Positions 13,773 through 26,039 of a stretch of DNA of 64,000 nucleotides are shown here, piece by piece. The stretch comes from Chionis minor (Eukaryota > Chordata > Aves > Charadriiformes > Chionididae): contig VZSF01000875.1 of the NCBI GenBank assembly GCA_013398295.1, positions 124,001-188,000 of the forward strand. The letters are read 5' to 3'. A program made the translations under genes and the position numbers. The notes beneath the pieces are model-generated. The model was given only the letters and a program-made list of their open reading frames with translations, did no database searches and was not told the DNA's origin. How positions within the stretch are numbered: the stretch's first letter is position 1; each line of letters begins with the position of its first letter.

Positions 13773-14691
13773 AGATGTAACCTCAGAATTTCAGTACTTG
13801 GTTGAAATATGCTGGGCAGGGAGACTTTTTAGGTCAGTGGTGCTGTTGCTCACGTTTGATGTTCCCTGTAAATAAGATGGCACCAGTCAGGCTTTTAGCA
13901 ATAGGTCAATAGCACACTGCTCTGTGTTCTCTACATCTATCCCAAGCACAGTAGTCTATGGTTATTGCCATACATTAGGGAAATTACGAGCCATCTGTTC
14001 TAATTTAGAGTAAGATGTATCCAGGGAGCAATCAAGAGGTGCTGAAGGTGAAGAAAAGTATTTTAAGGAGCAGCAAAGCTACCCCTTTGTTCTGAACCGT
14101 GGGCATATCCGAGAAAACTGCCTCCTAGAGTCATAGTACAACTGTTGCCAGTCTAGATGGTGATGCCCATCCGCAGTGCCATCCTCCGCTATGGTGAATT
14201 ATCAGCAGTGATCTGACTACAGCAATCTGATTTTTATTGTTTTCAGAAAAATTATTGGAATTCTTTCCACCTGGGATGCAGTAAGGCATTCAAAAACTGC
14301 AGCATAAAGACTAAGAACAACCATTAAAGTGAAGAAGCATATTCTAAAGCATTGGCCATGCAGTTTTTACAAGAGTAATTTGCTCCCCCTTTTAGTGGAA
14401 CCACGTTGCTTTGCTGCTGAGAAGTCTGCAATTACATTGTACTTTGGAGCTGCGCCAGCAATTCTACATAGCATGGATGTTCACAAGCAGTTGCAGCAGA
14501 CTTTAGGCAATGCCCAGCAAGAGCTAAGCTCCTGTGTTTTTCTTGGTTTTATAGGAGAACTTCTAAATTAACGTGTGAGGTCTCTCTTGCGCCCAGCTAG
14601 GCAAAAATGATGTAGGGAACTTTAAAAAGTCGTTTCAAGAAACTACATTGTGAAGCTGTTGAATTCTGTCTGCCATGTTTTCTTCCTATTA

Positions 14692-14714
14692 TCTCTCTCT
14701 ATATATATATATAT
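14692..14714. repeat. Compound (TC)n(AT)n microsatellite
   Basis: Four or five TC units are followed directly by seven AT units. The tract is likely length-variable between individuals. Confidence 0.85.
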
Positions 14715-16604
14715 GTTTGAGCATCACAAGCCCAGCAGGAGCTGTTTTCTCCATGAGCTTGCGTTCCTCGGTCAGATGCTCTAAAGCAGAACTTCATTGT
14801 AACTGATGAAAATTTGCTGCAGTTTTCTGCTTTACAGCCTCAGCTTTTGCTGCAAACTCTTGATCTTGCAGATGAAGGAAGAATTTTTCTCTATAGACAG
14901 TTGCTATTGTGAGTTGGCTTTATGGATCTAGCTGCTGCTGCTGTACCTTTATGCACTGTGGTTTTGCTGGTAGGACATATCCTGGGAATTATCTGGCAGG
15001 CTTGGGATTTTGTATCCAAGGTCAGTTCCTGCAAAACTAAAATTCCTTTTTCTCCTTATTCTATGATAAGCCTGGTTTTGCTTACCTGGTGCTGAGACTA
15101 AATAAAGGTGATAATGTCATAGTTATACTCACTGACCATCTATGCATAGTTTGAGTACTGTCATGAGTGTTAAGTTTAGTACATTTGCAAGTTTTTGTTG
15201 TCCCACGCATCTAGGTGTCCCATTGAACGTGTTTGCTTCAGACATCGTTGCTTGATTTAGCTTTTCATAAATTCATTTAAAATATGATGAAATTTCAATG
15301 TAGAGAGAATAGACAAACACCTGCTAATCCTTCTCTGTGATGTTCAAGCTTTATTTCAGTGATTCTTGCAGCTGAAATTCTGTTTTGTCTTCAGTAGAGA
15401 CAGTACAGTTGGTGCTGTTTTGTAATGGAATGAAAATATTTTATGGGTGATAGCGTTTGCAACTTAATGCATTTGAAATTGCATAGCAGCCAGCTGGAGG
15501 AGGGGAGGCAATATAGAAAAGCAGTTGGTGAACACCCAAAAATCTTTAGTCTGGAGAAGCACGTTGAGCATTACTTTGAAGTTACATGCTCCAAGGCAAA
15601 GTTACTCCTGGACAGGATTAAAATCTCAAGATTTATTTCCATGCAAAAAGTTGCATTATGTCAGGATAGCTTTCTGTGCTTCAGAGGAATAACCTACTTG
15701 TAAATAACGTTGTCTGTCTTCACACAATGTACTAACACAGTTGTTTGGTTTTCTGGTTTTGCCCTTTATCACTGTGAGAAAAAAAAAGGATTTAATTCTA
15801 TGGGCTATACAAAGGCTTTATTTGTGCTAATAGCATTTTTTAATAACTGTACCAAACCAATGTAGTTACATTTAAGTTAATATAGGAGAGTTGAGTCTAA
15901 TAAAAGTGTTGATTGGTATGAAACAAAAGAAAGAGAATTTAGCCTGTACTTTACAGGTTGAGATAGGTAGCTTTTACTTTTCTCTCTGACTTGCCTTAAA
16001 TAGTTTGAAATAATCAAAGCATGTCAAGAAGTAGTACAACAATTTAAAATACATAAATAAAATGAATGTAGTTGAGATTCATATGCAGTTGTCTGATTAA
16101 AACAAAATAATTTAATCCACTGTCTTTTAACGTACTTTTAGCATGAATTATTTAATCTGTGCTCCGTATTGGAGTTAGAAATGAGAAAACTGCATGTGGA
16201 ATGTCTATTTTAAATCACAAAAGCATTCATTTGGGCAAATAGCATAATTTTACTTAAAAGGTCCCTTGAAATATTACAAGAACATTTGATACTTCTTATA
16301 TCAGCCCTTCTGATAAATATTATGGCAGTGCACAGACAGTACTCTGGGGAGGTTAAATTTGAATTTTCATAGTAAGCCTTTCTTACTAGTATTAAATAAC
16401 TTGTCCTTTTCAAATGGTGACACACTGAAAGTTCAAGAAGAACTTAGATTTTGTAGGATAAGGTATTTTAGACCTGCTGCATTGTTTTTGTGGTGGATTT
16501 GTAGATAACTTCTTTTTGACTAGACTCCAGAAGCGCATAGTTTTTCCATTCAAAATATGCATTACTCACAAAAAAGACAGAACGCTATTAGTAAGTCGTG
16601 TGTT

Positions 16605-16766
16605 TGTGTATACAGATATTATATTTACTTATATTAATTTAGAGAGATATGAATAATTGTATAATAATATGATCCATGTATTTATAATGAATATATAATT
16701 ATATTCTATATTCTAGTATGTGTACTATGTATATGATGTAACTTTATTATAAGGTTTATATATCAG
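16605..16766. repeat. AT-rich low-complexity patch
   Basis: About 160 bases made almost entirely of A and T, with many TATA/ATAT steps and almost no G or C runs. There are no coding features. It could act as an easily melted region, but nothing shows that. Confidence 0.7.
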
Positions 16767-17924
16767 TAACTTTCTTATAAGAATGCTTTACAGGAGATAG
16801 CATTTAAGACTACTTGAAAGTATAGAAGTTCAGTTAAATAAGCCTTCATCCTGTCTCTGTAGCGATGCACCGAAAAAAAAAAAAGTTTTAAAACTTCTAG
16901 ATGGAGCTTCTGCTCTTGGCCACTGTAGTCTGTGTCAAGAAATCTGAAAGAGCACCTCCTCATGTGGGTCCCTGAATCACTGCTGTCTTACTTCCTTTGA
17001 TGTGTTCCTCTTCTCTTGCTCGTTTCCTTGCAAGGACACCAGTGAGTTAAATTTCCATTCTTCCCTTTGTTGTCTCTTATAAGAGATTTCATACGTGTTG
17101 GTTTGGGACAGTGTGCAACTAGTAGAGGAGATTTGCTCAAAACCCACACTTTACACTCCCAGCTATTGAGGATGAATAATGAATGGCATTAGAGCAAGAC
17201 TGCAGTTGTTTGTTTTAAGAGGGAAGCAGTGATTCTGTAAAGAAAGTTTTTTTTCCAAAGGAATTTGCTGTGGGCTGTGAAAGCACTGCACTTCTTAGTG
17301 TTTCATATTATTTAAATTTTTGGCAAGAGTTTAGTAGCTAATGAGCATGCATTGATTTTTATGTCATTTTTAGATCACTGCAAGGATAATTAAAAGTATA
17401 AATAACTTAGCCTCTCGATATATTAAGTATATAGACACATCATCAACCATAATTTAGAATTGGTTTTAGATTAACTCATTTTTACAAATAGTTATTTAAT
17501 TTAGCAGGTTTGTCCTTTGGTACAGTAAAGTCATCTGTCATTTATATCGGAGCTGTAGCTCGTGGAAATGGCAGCATTAACAACATTCAGTGAACTCTTG
17601 AGAGTCAGGGTTGAGCTTCTGTCAGCTTTTATATTCAGTTCTTCAGCACGGCCTTGATTCAGCTAAACACTGAAGCCATAGCCACCACGGTTATCTCCTT
17701 CAAGGGTTTCCCAGCCTTTGGAGCCCTAAATGCAGAACACATTTACCTAGGTTGTAGCTAATCAAGTTAATCCAGTGCCTCGGTAGCAACACTGAGTAGT
17801 ACTTCACGTAAGAGCTTTTTAATTTCCCAGTTTTGTTCTCTGTAGACTGCTATGTATTTATAGAAGTAGCCTGGTAAATCAGAGGTGGTGATGGGGGTGC
17901 TCTGGAAAAGAACAAAGGGCTTAC

Positions 17925-18055
17925 CTGATCCTCTTCAAAATCAGTCTTATTTTGTCTGTTGCTGAGACAGTTGCATTTGCTGGAGCTGTTGCTGGTTCTG
18001 TTGGAGCAACTCTCTGGAGGGCCACGAAGACAATCAGAGGGCTGGAGCACCTCTT
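17925..18055 (-). other. Exon-like segment formed across the 5' junction of an antisense CR1
   Basis: On the minus strand a CT-rich tract from the antisense CR1 ends in TTCCTAG at 18056-18062, a good splice-acceptor shape. 131 bases later comes GATCAG|GTAAGC, a consensus donor with GT at 17924-17923. The segment is open in one frame, part of a 128-codon minus-strand ORF (17850-18236) whose residues over this stretch are Ser/Asn/Cys-rich. In another frame the part outside CR1 reads as a Gln-rich peptide (LLQQNQQQLQQMQLSQQQ) before a stop. Antisense LINE sequence is known to donate splice sites to host transcripts; whether it does so here is inference. No known gene is recognised. Confidence 0.25.
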
Positions 18056-18463
18056 CTAGGAAGACAGGCTGAGAGAGTTGGGGTTGTTCAACCTGGAGAA
18101 GAGAAGGCTCTGGAGAGACCTTATAGCAGCCTGCCAGTATCTGAAAGGGGCCTACAGAAAATATGGGGAGGGGCTCTTTCTCAGGGAGTGTAGTGATAGG
18201 ACTAGGGGTAATGGTTTTAAACTGAAAGAGGGTCAATTTAGGTTAGATATTAGAAATTCTTTACTGTGAGGGTGGTGAGGCACTGGAACAGGCTGCCCAG
18301 GGAAGCTGTGGATGCCCCATCCCTGGAAGTGTTCAAGGCCAGGCTGGATGGAGCTTTGGGCAACCTGGACTAGTGGGAGGTGTCCCTGCTCAGGGCACGG
18401 AGGTTGGAACTAGATGATCTTTAAGGTCCCTTCCAACTCTTACCACTCTATGATTCTATGATT
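18004..18463 (+). mobile_element. CR1 LINE, 5'-truncated, intact 3' end
   Basis: The segment follows the 3' part of avian CR1. It runs from the C-terminal reverse-transcriptase coding region (from about 18010, through 'ctggagaagagaaggctctgg') to the 'ggaacaggctgcccaggga' block near 18285. The 3' UTR follows ('aactagatgatctttaaggt'), and the copy ends in 'tctatgattctatgatt', the octamer-like 3' terminal repeat of CR1. The copy is 5'-truncated, the usual result of target-primed reverse transcription, and lacks a poly-A tail, as CR1 does. It is the least diverged element in the window and so probably the youngest. It supports an avian source. Confidence 0.93.
18078..18269 (+). pseudogene. Remnant of CR1 ORF2 (reverse transcriptase C-terminus)
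   Basis: The + strand frame encodes the tail of the CR1 ORF2 protein. Recognisable pieces are [16 protein letters not shown] at the start, then [14 protein letters not shown], then [20 protein letters not shown] near the end, which match the conserved C-terminal blocks of CR1 ORF2. The frame begins only because the element is truncated and ends at a stop just after LDIRNSLL, where intact CR1 copies continue. Endonuclease and polymerase catalytic domains are missing, so it cannot make active enzyme. Confidence 0.85.
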
Positions 18464-20562
18464 TTGAAGTGAATCTCATGCACGATGAAGAGTGATTACT
18501 ACTGATAAATGGCCTTGGAATTGATGGAAGAGACTTCTTTTCAAAGAAATGCAATCTGGTGAGATGTCTGGTCCAATTTTTCAAAATCTGAGAACCCTTA
18601 CCATTTTTTCCTGGTTTTGAAATACAAAGATTTCTCTTGCTTCACTGACTTGATGTGAATATTGTGTTTTTCATTAAGCCTTAGGACATTATGGGTGGGT
18701 TCCACGACCTGATGGATGACTGTGTTTGTTTGCTAGTACTCGTATCAAGGAATTCCGAAATAAATATATTGCATGATTTTGATGTCTTAAACCTTGCTTT
18801 TAAGGACATAATTTTCAAATTTTACTCAGACTTATGTAGGCATTTTAGCAATTCATTGGGATCAATTCCATAATGAGCAGTGGAAAAATACCATTCTCTG
18901 ATGCATGGTGAATCAAATGTGCTTATCTGAAGACATTATGATCAATTACTTGTGCTGGAGAAGTAATTGTCTAGTCTTATCTGAGTAGTTGTTTTCATGC
19001 TTTGCTCATCTCTGCTTTCAGAATTAATTAGTTGAATTTCAGGTATCATTTGTGGATTTCTAAATTTTATTTTTTTTTAAAGAAATCCAAATTTCCCTGG
19101 ATTTCCCATTACTATCACCTAAACAGCGTTGAAAATACCACTTCATTTTGTAAAAGATCTTTCACATATTACTGTGGGAATTTTACTTTTCTAGCTGTAT
19201 TTCTTTGACTGGTTATGGGAATGTAGTATATCATGCTCTAAATTTCTCCTTCAGACAACCTGTTCCTTAGAGAAAGTATTGAACAGGACAAGGGGGGAAA
19301 GATGGTATTAGCCTTTCATCTTTATATCTTACTTGTTTTGAATGCTCCATTCTGACATTTTAGCACATAGTTATTTCATATCAGCATCTAGCACAGTAGC
19401 CAAGTATCTTCCCCCTTGAGTAGAATTTTACTTTGTTCACTTTCTGTACTACTTCAGTTTGGTTCTGAAATGGTATCCCTGAAACATATTAAACAGTTTG
19501 ATTAGCATTCATATGTGGTTCTGTCTTTCTCAAAATTAAAGTTATGTGAAGATTTTAATTACATCTTTTAATCTTATGTCTGTTTATTCTGTTTTTATGG
19601 ATGAGACTAATGCGTATTTTGTAGATGGAACAGAAGGGGTGAGTTTGAGCTATCACTTTAATCTGCAGAGGCTGCACCTCAAGTTTGGTTAACCCTGGGA
19701 ACAGCTCTGACTCTTGCTGTTAGTGGGGAACAGTTCCATTATCATCACCCCTTCTTACTGCTCCAAAACTTAACCGGTTTTCTTTTCCAGTTGTCCTGAA
19801 CCCACAAAATTGAGTGTACTTTAAGTAAAAGCACCGAGTCTCTCAGTTTGGCTTACTCATCAGGGAGTATGGTAGGCTGTGAAGAACGTGTTTATTTTGC
19901 TTTTAGTAAAAATGTCATGTTATTGACTTTATGCTAATATTGTCTCAGGTAAACATCACTTGAATATCTGGTATATATGCTGCTGAGCTCCATCAGCAGC
20001 TTTTATCTGTGGAATAACTAATGTGTATTTCTCTTTATTACTCAGACACTGATTTTTCAGAAAACATAAAACTTCCCCTAACCTAATATATTTGAGGTTT
20101 TTCTTAAGAAAATTCGGTTGAAATAGGCTAAGAGCTTTAAAAATTCTGGGGAAGGAGGGGATAAAGAAAAGAGGGAGAAAATGGGAGGGATGGAGTGACA
20201 GACAGGATGCTTAGAATGATTTGGGTTTTCCTGTTTGTGAGATCACTGGCAGGAAAAAATGGATGATGATGATTTACAGACATGGATTTGATGTGCTGTG
20301 AAAAAATTCACTCTGACGTGTCCTTTTCTTAACTCAGCGCATGCTCCTAGTTTGGACCATTATACTGAGTATGTTTTACTACATCTTGCTGTTTCTGGCT
20401 TCTAAAGCTGACTCACATCTCCCTCAAACACTGTCAAGGTCAGTATGTAGTGGTGAAATCTTACCTGTCATAAAGTCAGTCCAAAGCAGATGCAATCTCG
20501 CGCCCTGAGATGACTTAGGGAATCTGTTTAGAATTTATGAATTTTATTTGATGCTGAGGGTC
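18464..20562. other. No gene recognised
   Basis: AT-rich DNA with short broken frames. A purine-rich stretch on the + strand lies at about 20145-20210 (G/A-rich, with few C or T). No element or RNA gene was recognised. Confidence 0.55.
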
Positions 20563-20599
20563 TTTTTTTTTTTTTTTTTTTTTTTTNTTTTTTTTTTTT
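20563..20599. repeat. 37-base poly-T run containing the only N
   Basis: An uninterrupted T run except for one ambiguous base at 20587. It is the longest homopolymer in the window, and the N implies uncertain base calling or assembly there. The true length is therefore unknown. A reverse-strand poly-A tail of a processed transcript is possible, but the bases before the run (on +, 20500-20562) show no gene that I recognise. Confidence 0.9.
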
Positions 20600-21960
20600 G
20601 CGAGACTTGGGAAGTCCAGAATCTCAAGACTTCTTTACAACGTAGAAAAGTTTGATATTTGCAGAAGGAAGAACATAAAATAGGATTATTTCTCTTGTTA
20701 ATCTCACCTTCCTCCAGCTGATCTGTCTTACCTCTCCCTTATTTCTTTCAGCCAACATAGCAAACTGTGCTGTGCTCTGTGGGAATTATGCTGGCTCTTG
20801 CCTTTCCTCACAACAGGAGAAGGCTTGGCCTGGCCTTCCTTCTTTCTCTAAGGGAAACTTAGAAGCAAGAACTCATTGCTGAGTAGAGGTAGTAAGGACC
20901 TGGGGAAAAGACCACATGCATGCCAAGTCACATCTACATCCAAGGTTACCGTGCACACATCTGAGTCCTAAAAGTTTCTTTCCCATATTCTTCCTCAGGA
21001 CCCCTAAAAACTACTTCTGACAATTTACCCTATCTTAATGTCCAATTGAATTATTCTCGTTTTTTTAAGATCAGGAGAACAAACCACAGTTTTGTTTACA
21101 TGGCTGAGGAACTCTCAGCCAGCTCACGCTGTTGGCATTTGGGATTGGTCTGGGAGGATGCACTGAGCTGATGGGCTGAGTTGTCCTCCTTGGTTGCTCA
21201 CGCTCCTGAGGAGCGCTATCAGCCAATTTGCCTTTTTAAGTAAACAGAAAGCAAACAGTCTCCTCTCCTGTACTGGAAGTCAGACAATTTTCCTCACACA
21301 GAAAGGTTCTGTGAAACTAAGGTGAAAAAACAGGGGCATTTTGTGGTTTATTTTGCTTTTGATTTAAGAATAGATGTTTTTCTCCTTCCTTTACAATGAA
21401 TATTATGGAAAAATACTCCCAAGAGTAATAGGGCTAAGAAGAACAAAGAGACATGATCTAATAAAGCAGTGACTTCCCACAAACACTTGTGTTAAATGCT
21501 GCAAAAGGACAAGTCATAAAGACTAATTCCTAACACGAATGTTACTGGAGCAGTAAGTACTAGGACACACATGGTTTGTTTGTACTAAGGGAAAACACTG
21601 GAATTGTTTCAGGAAATACTAAAAACCGAGCCATTAATAAACAAGAATTGCAATATAATTAGGCTAAATGTCTTTATGCAAACAGTCTTTCCCCCAAATA
21701 AACCAACAGACAGAAAAAAAAAACCCAACCCTGGGCAGTGTCAGGGTTGTAAGAGTTGGACTTTGAAATGAGGAGGCAGCTCCAAAAAATCCTCAAGTCA
21801 AAACACAAGAACAGAATCAGGGTACTGCAGTAAGTTGTGATGTTTTGAATATTACTTGGAGTTCTGAATAGTTTACTTGCAGAGAAGGTGTTGATCTGTG
21901 GAAACACCTCCCCAAGACCCAGAACCTTAGCATATCACCTCCCATCTCCAAACTCTAGTT
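20600..21960. other. No gene recognised
   Basis: No protein family, repeat family or RNA gene was identified. A short A-run followed by CCC lies at about 21715-21726. Confidence 0.55.
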
Positions 21961-22134
21961 ATGTTTGAAGGTGCCTACACAGTGCGTTGTTTAGAGCTGC
22001 TGATTTCGGAAAAATTCAAAGCCCCACTTTTGCTAGCTTCATCTAAATTTGCCTGTATCAACAGACAAGATTGTAAAAAATGTCGAAGAAAGACATGTAA
22101 GATATGTAAGGAACATATAAAGGTAAGTTTCTAA
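21961..22134 (+). other. Cys-rich mini-ORF running into a consensus splice donor
   Basis: An ATG at 21961, with G at -3, opens a 57-codon frame. Codon 54 ends exactly at AAG|GTAAGT (donor GT at 22123), and three codons later the unspliced frame stops. The last 23 residues before the donor hold Cys32, Cys38, Cys41, Cys46, Cys49 and His52, giving spacing C-x5-C-x2-C-x4-C-x2-C-x2-H, which resembles a small zinc-binding knuckle. Upstream in frame there is a TAG at 21928-21930. I do not recognise the protein. The next exon-like segment (24322-24460) does not fit the phase, since this donor is phase 0, and joining them directly meets a stop after seven codons. It could be a first coding exon, or chance in A-rich DNA. 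Confidence 0.2.
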
Positions 22135-24321
22135 TTACATGTGGAAATGACGTTACCAAACGATAATGAAATACAAAACTCAATTCTGGATTACAGTTCA
22201 CAAGAATCCTTGGTTACTGGCTGCTCAGTGCTCATCATCTAGAGCTAGATGTTCCTCCTGGAGCATTTACAGAATCTACGGATCAGTCAGGCCTGCCTCT
22301 CCTGGGCTTGACTACTCATATAGTCTTTAAAAGAATCCTGCTTGCTTTCAATATAGACAGGGTATTTGGGGCTTGACTGGAGCCTTGTACCTTTCAATAG
22401 TGAAAATACTCCAGGGTGTCTTCTGAACTGCTCACCTTCCTGGCCAAGCAGACAGGTTTTTTGTGGTAGCTTTAAACAGCTTTTTCAGATCCATCTGGTG
22501 CGGTACAAGTGTCCAATGACATACTATCTATAATGAAGACTGCTAATGTGGGGCAGGTTTCGGCCTCTGTTCTTTGATTTGGTCTCGGCCACCTGTGGAG
22601 ACCTTAAGTGCTGCAGTGCCATTAGAAGTGCCAGAGGCTGCCTGGCCCTGACTGCATTACTCCTTCTCCTTACCATGTACAGTTTAGACCTCCTTATGGC
22701 AAAGTGACCCTCTCACTTTGGTAAGGGTTGAGAAAAGACGTGGTACATTTGGTAATTTAGAAGTGATATAATTCTCTTCGTCTTTGATTGTGGATTTAAA
22801 AAAAAAAAAAAAGAAAAAAGAGAATGAGAGAAAGCAGTCCTTTTAGGGAGATGGAAGCCACTCTGACCTTGTGTGCATTATGGGTCTCATTTCTGTGTAT
22901 TGAAGCTGAAGTGGGTTCCTACATACCCATAGATAAATGAAGGAGGAGGGAAAAATGTAAAGATTAGGAAAGAAAAAACCAAACAGTTAAAATTCAAGAG
23001 GCCAGTTGCAGGCAAATGGAGGTAAGAAAGTGAAAATACACCCACTTTCTGATGAAAAATGTGTAAATTATGCTACGTAGAATATCTTCTAGAAGAGCTA
23101 AGAAGGTGCTAGGAAGAGTTAATAGTGGGAGCATATGAACAAAAGCTGTATATGCAAGCCTCTATCTAAGAAGCAGGACTTTACAGAGAATCAGTGGGTT
23201 TGGGAGACTTGAGAGAATGAGAACCTACCAGAAGGACACAGATATTCTGAAAAGAGTTTTTTCTGAGTTTTCACCATGGTGAATGTTGGGGTGATGCCTC
23301 CTCTTTTAGGTGCTTAAAGAAATGCTGCTATTTCTCCATAACAAGCTGATACATTCATGAGCAGCGGCTCAGTCGGAGTAATGTATTTCCAGAAGAGCTG
23401 GAGGAGTTTAAAAGTGAAAGCTGATGCTAAAATTGTTTATTGAAATCGTGAAGTCTTGGACATTGGAAGAGTAGCAAGCATTGTCTTCCAAAGTGATGCT
23501 CTCAAGTCTGCTGAGAATAATTGGTGTCTGTCTTGCTCTGGAGTATCTGGTACCAGCTGCTCAGACAAAGTTATTAAACTAACTGGATCACTGATCAGCG
23601 TGACAGTTTGTTCATTATAGAAGAAACAAGCCTGAACAATAGGAAGTGGAACGTTCTTGCCTTTTGAGTTAATCTTGTTGAACTAATCTTGTTCTTCAGC
23701 ATGTGGTAGAGGGAACAGTTTATAGAAACGTGCATTCAGAATGTTGATTTTTATGACTAGTTCTAGAAACGTTAATTCTTTTAATACATCTAAAGCAGAA
23801 AGCTGTATAAAATGAACTGGGATGGAGTTTTTGCTTGGTATAGACTGTTGGTAAGGTTACAGTGAGTGCATCATAAACATCAATTTTGAAAATCACATCT
23901 GACCTCCTATCTTTTCAGAAGTGAAAGGACGTTTTTTTTTCCAGAAACAAAATAAAAATGGAGGAATTATGGTCTATGTAGAGTACTCTATATGTAAGAA
24001 CACTATATGATGGAAAATTGCCAGTGGCAGATGAAATTTGGTTCAGAAATAATCAGGCTTTGAATTAGAAACATGAATGGATTGCTCTAATGTATGCTAG
24101 GTTTTCCTTTCGCATTATGTATCTTTTTGTAAGATTGGTGGTACAGATAAGCACCTTGCATTTCTGGTAAAACACACTTATTGGTGATTTACAGGGAAAA
24201 TGTGAAGAGAATCTTTTATCACAATACTATGACACATTCTAATATTTATTTGAAACTCAGGTTTTAGATATATTTTTAAGAGAATGAAAAAGTTTTGTTT
24301 TGTTTTTTTTTAACTTTACAG
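22135..24321. other. No gene recognised; A-rich tract at 22798
   Basis: Contains a run of 15 A then G then 6 A at 22798-22819. Otherwise only short broken frames. If both flanking exon-like segments were real, this would be intron. Confidence 0.5.
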
Positions 24322-24460
24322 CCTTGCAGATGCATGGGAAAATGATATTGGAGTTCATCCTTTAAAATTTCCGTCAGAAACGTGTATGGAATTGCTGGTG
24401 ATATTGGGTTTGAGTACCGTCTCTCTGCCACCTTCACTTCGATGCATGAACTCTTTTCAG
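24322..24460 (+). other. Exon-like segment between strong acceptor and donor
   Basis: A T-rich tract ending 'taactttacag' (AG at 24320-24321) is followed by 139 bases and then CTTTTCAG|GTAAGG (GT at 24461). One frame is fully open: after one leading base it encodes 46 residues, LADAWENDIGVHPLKFPSET followed by CMELLVILGLSTVSLPPS and RCMNSFQ, ending in phase at the donor. A second acceptor-like CAG lies 8 bases downstream (24327-24329). The leading phase needs two bases from a previous exon. I do not recognise the peptide; 46 open codons have roughly a one-in-ten chance of occurring at random, so the strength lies in the paired splice sites. Both sites and the frame are seen; function is unknown. 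Confidence 0.3.
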
Positions 24461-26039
24461 GTAAGGAACAGCTGCTATTTCAGTATAAAGGTGTTATTTC
24501 TAGGAAAAGAGAGATCCCTGGGGCCCATAAACCCTTTCAGAGTAAAGGTTTATCTTCTGTAGTTGCATGACTCTCCATTATATTAAATGTAGGAATGGAG
24601 AACTTCTTGTAGTGCTCAGTTTCTTTCAACTGTATTAAACGTAGACCAAGGCACGAAATGTCATTGGATTTTTAAACAGTGAATCACTATTTAAGTTTAA
24701 TTAGATGTTTAAATTTCATCAAGCTTAGGATGAAGCAGCTAGAATCATTATACAAAATCTTCTTGTCCTCAAAAAGAAAAAGTAGTTCTCAGCTAAAAAT
24801 AAAGATTTCCAGTGGTGAAAACCTGTAAAAAGAGGAGTGAAGCATTCTTAGTTTCGTCCGGTGTTCTTCTGTACGTTGCTGCTGAAGTTTTCAGCAGTCG
24901 TAGAAATTTTCCTAAGAAAACGTTGTTGTAGGCATGTTAAATTGTGATTTGTATTTATCATGTGTCTGAAGACGTACGATTTTTACAAATGAAGTACGCA
25001 GACATCTCAATTCATGATGACACGGCATAACAACTCAACCTTTTTATGATGCTTCTGTCTTCCCTTGTAGTTACATAGTCCATCAGTTGTGTATTGATGC
25101 AAATCTAAAGTAACCAGCTCTTGAGCAGTAAGTATACCTGAATCTGTGTTTGTTTTGACAGCTATAGAAGAATCTTATCTTAGTGGGACTGAGTGTCCTA
25201 AACAGTTTGTAGCACAAAATCCGGTAGCTTCTATTTGTCCATACTCCTACTTTGTTGTTAAGGCACATTTAATTAGTGTTCCTGAGTTGTGTTTACTGAA
25301 AAATAATCTTATTGTAGAATTTTGGAGCCAGAAAGAACATGGTTGTAAAGTGAAATAAAGGTTTAACAGTTTAACAGAGTTACACTGATGCACAACTGCT
25401 GAAAACACATCTAGATGTTAGGAAATAAGTATGCAGCTGCACTGTCTGCTCCCTTTGCATCTTGTGAGCTTGGAAACAGGGAATCTGTGTACGGTGAACA
25501 CTCAGGTATGGCAGCAGCCATTGATCGTTTCAACATGATATTTCAGTTCTTAAGGTCAGAATTGTTATTGGGTTGTACATTCGTAGGCTGTAAAATTGAG
25601 GAATCTCCTGGGTGCCGGTAGAGTGAGGTCATAAACAATTACAAGTTTCAAGGACTGGCCAGTACTGGTTATTCATGCAGTTGAATAGTCCATGTTTCCT
25701 ATTAAGAAGTGAACATTTTGGTTGTCTAATCCAGGAGGATGTATTCCTTGTCCACTACATTGCCTGTAGGCTGTGGTAAAGCCTTCTCTGCTTTACCCGT
25801 GATAGGGTAAATAGGAGTCTCTTCTTGCACCTAAGGCTGCATGCCCTGTCCTGCTTCTGTGCATACTCAGTCCCGGGTTGTGCACTAAGGATTTCCTTTG
25901 ATTTTCTATATCTGGGTAGAGATGGGAAGTGATAAATGGCTGTCAACTGCTGCAGATGTGAATTGGTAAACTTGGGAAAGGTTTTTACCTCGGAGTACAC
26001 AAAGCACCACTTTTCTTTTTCCTTGTCAGACTCTCCATG
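24461..26039. other. No gene recognised
   Basis: Short frames only. No repeat family was identified. Confidence 0.55.

Larger units (their letters stand above)
13340..17924. other. No gene recognised; simple repeats only
   Basis: Apart from the A/C-rich tract, the TC/AT repeat and the AT-rich patch listed separately, I see only fragmented short frames. A short CTG run (four units) lies near 14930-14942. No transposon or RNA gene was recognised. Confidence 0.55.
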
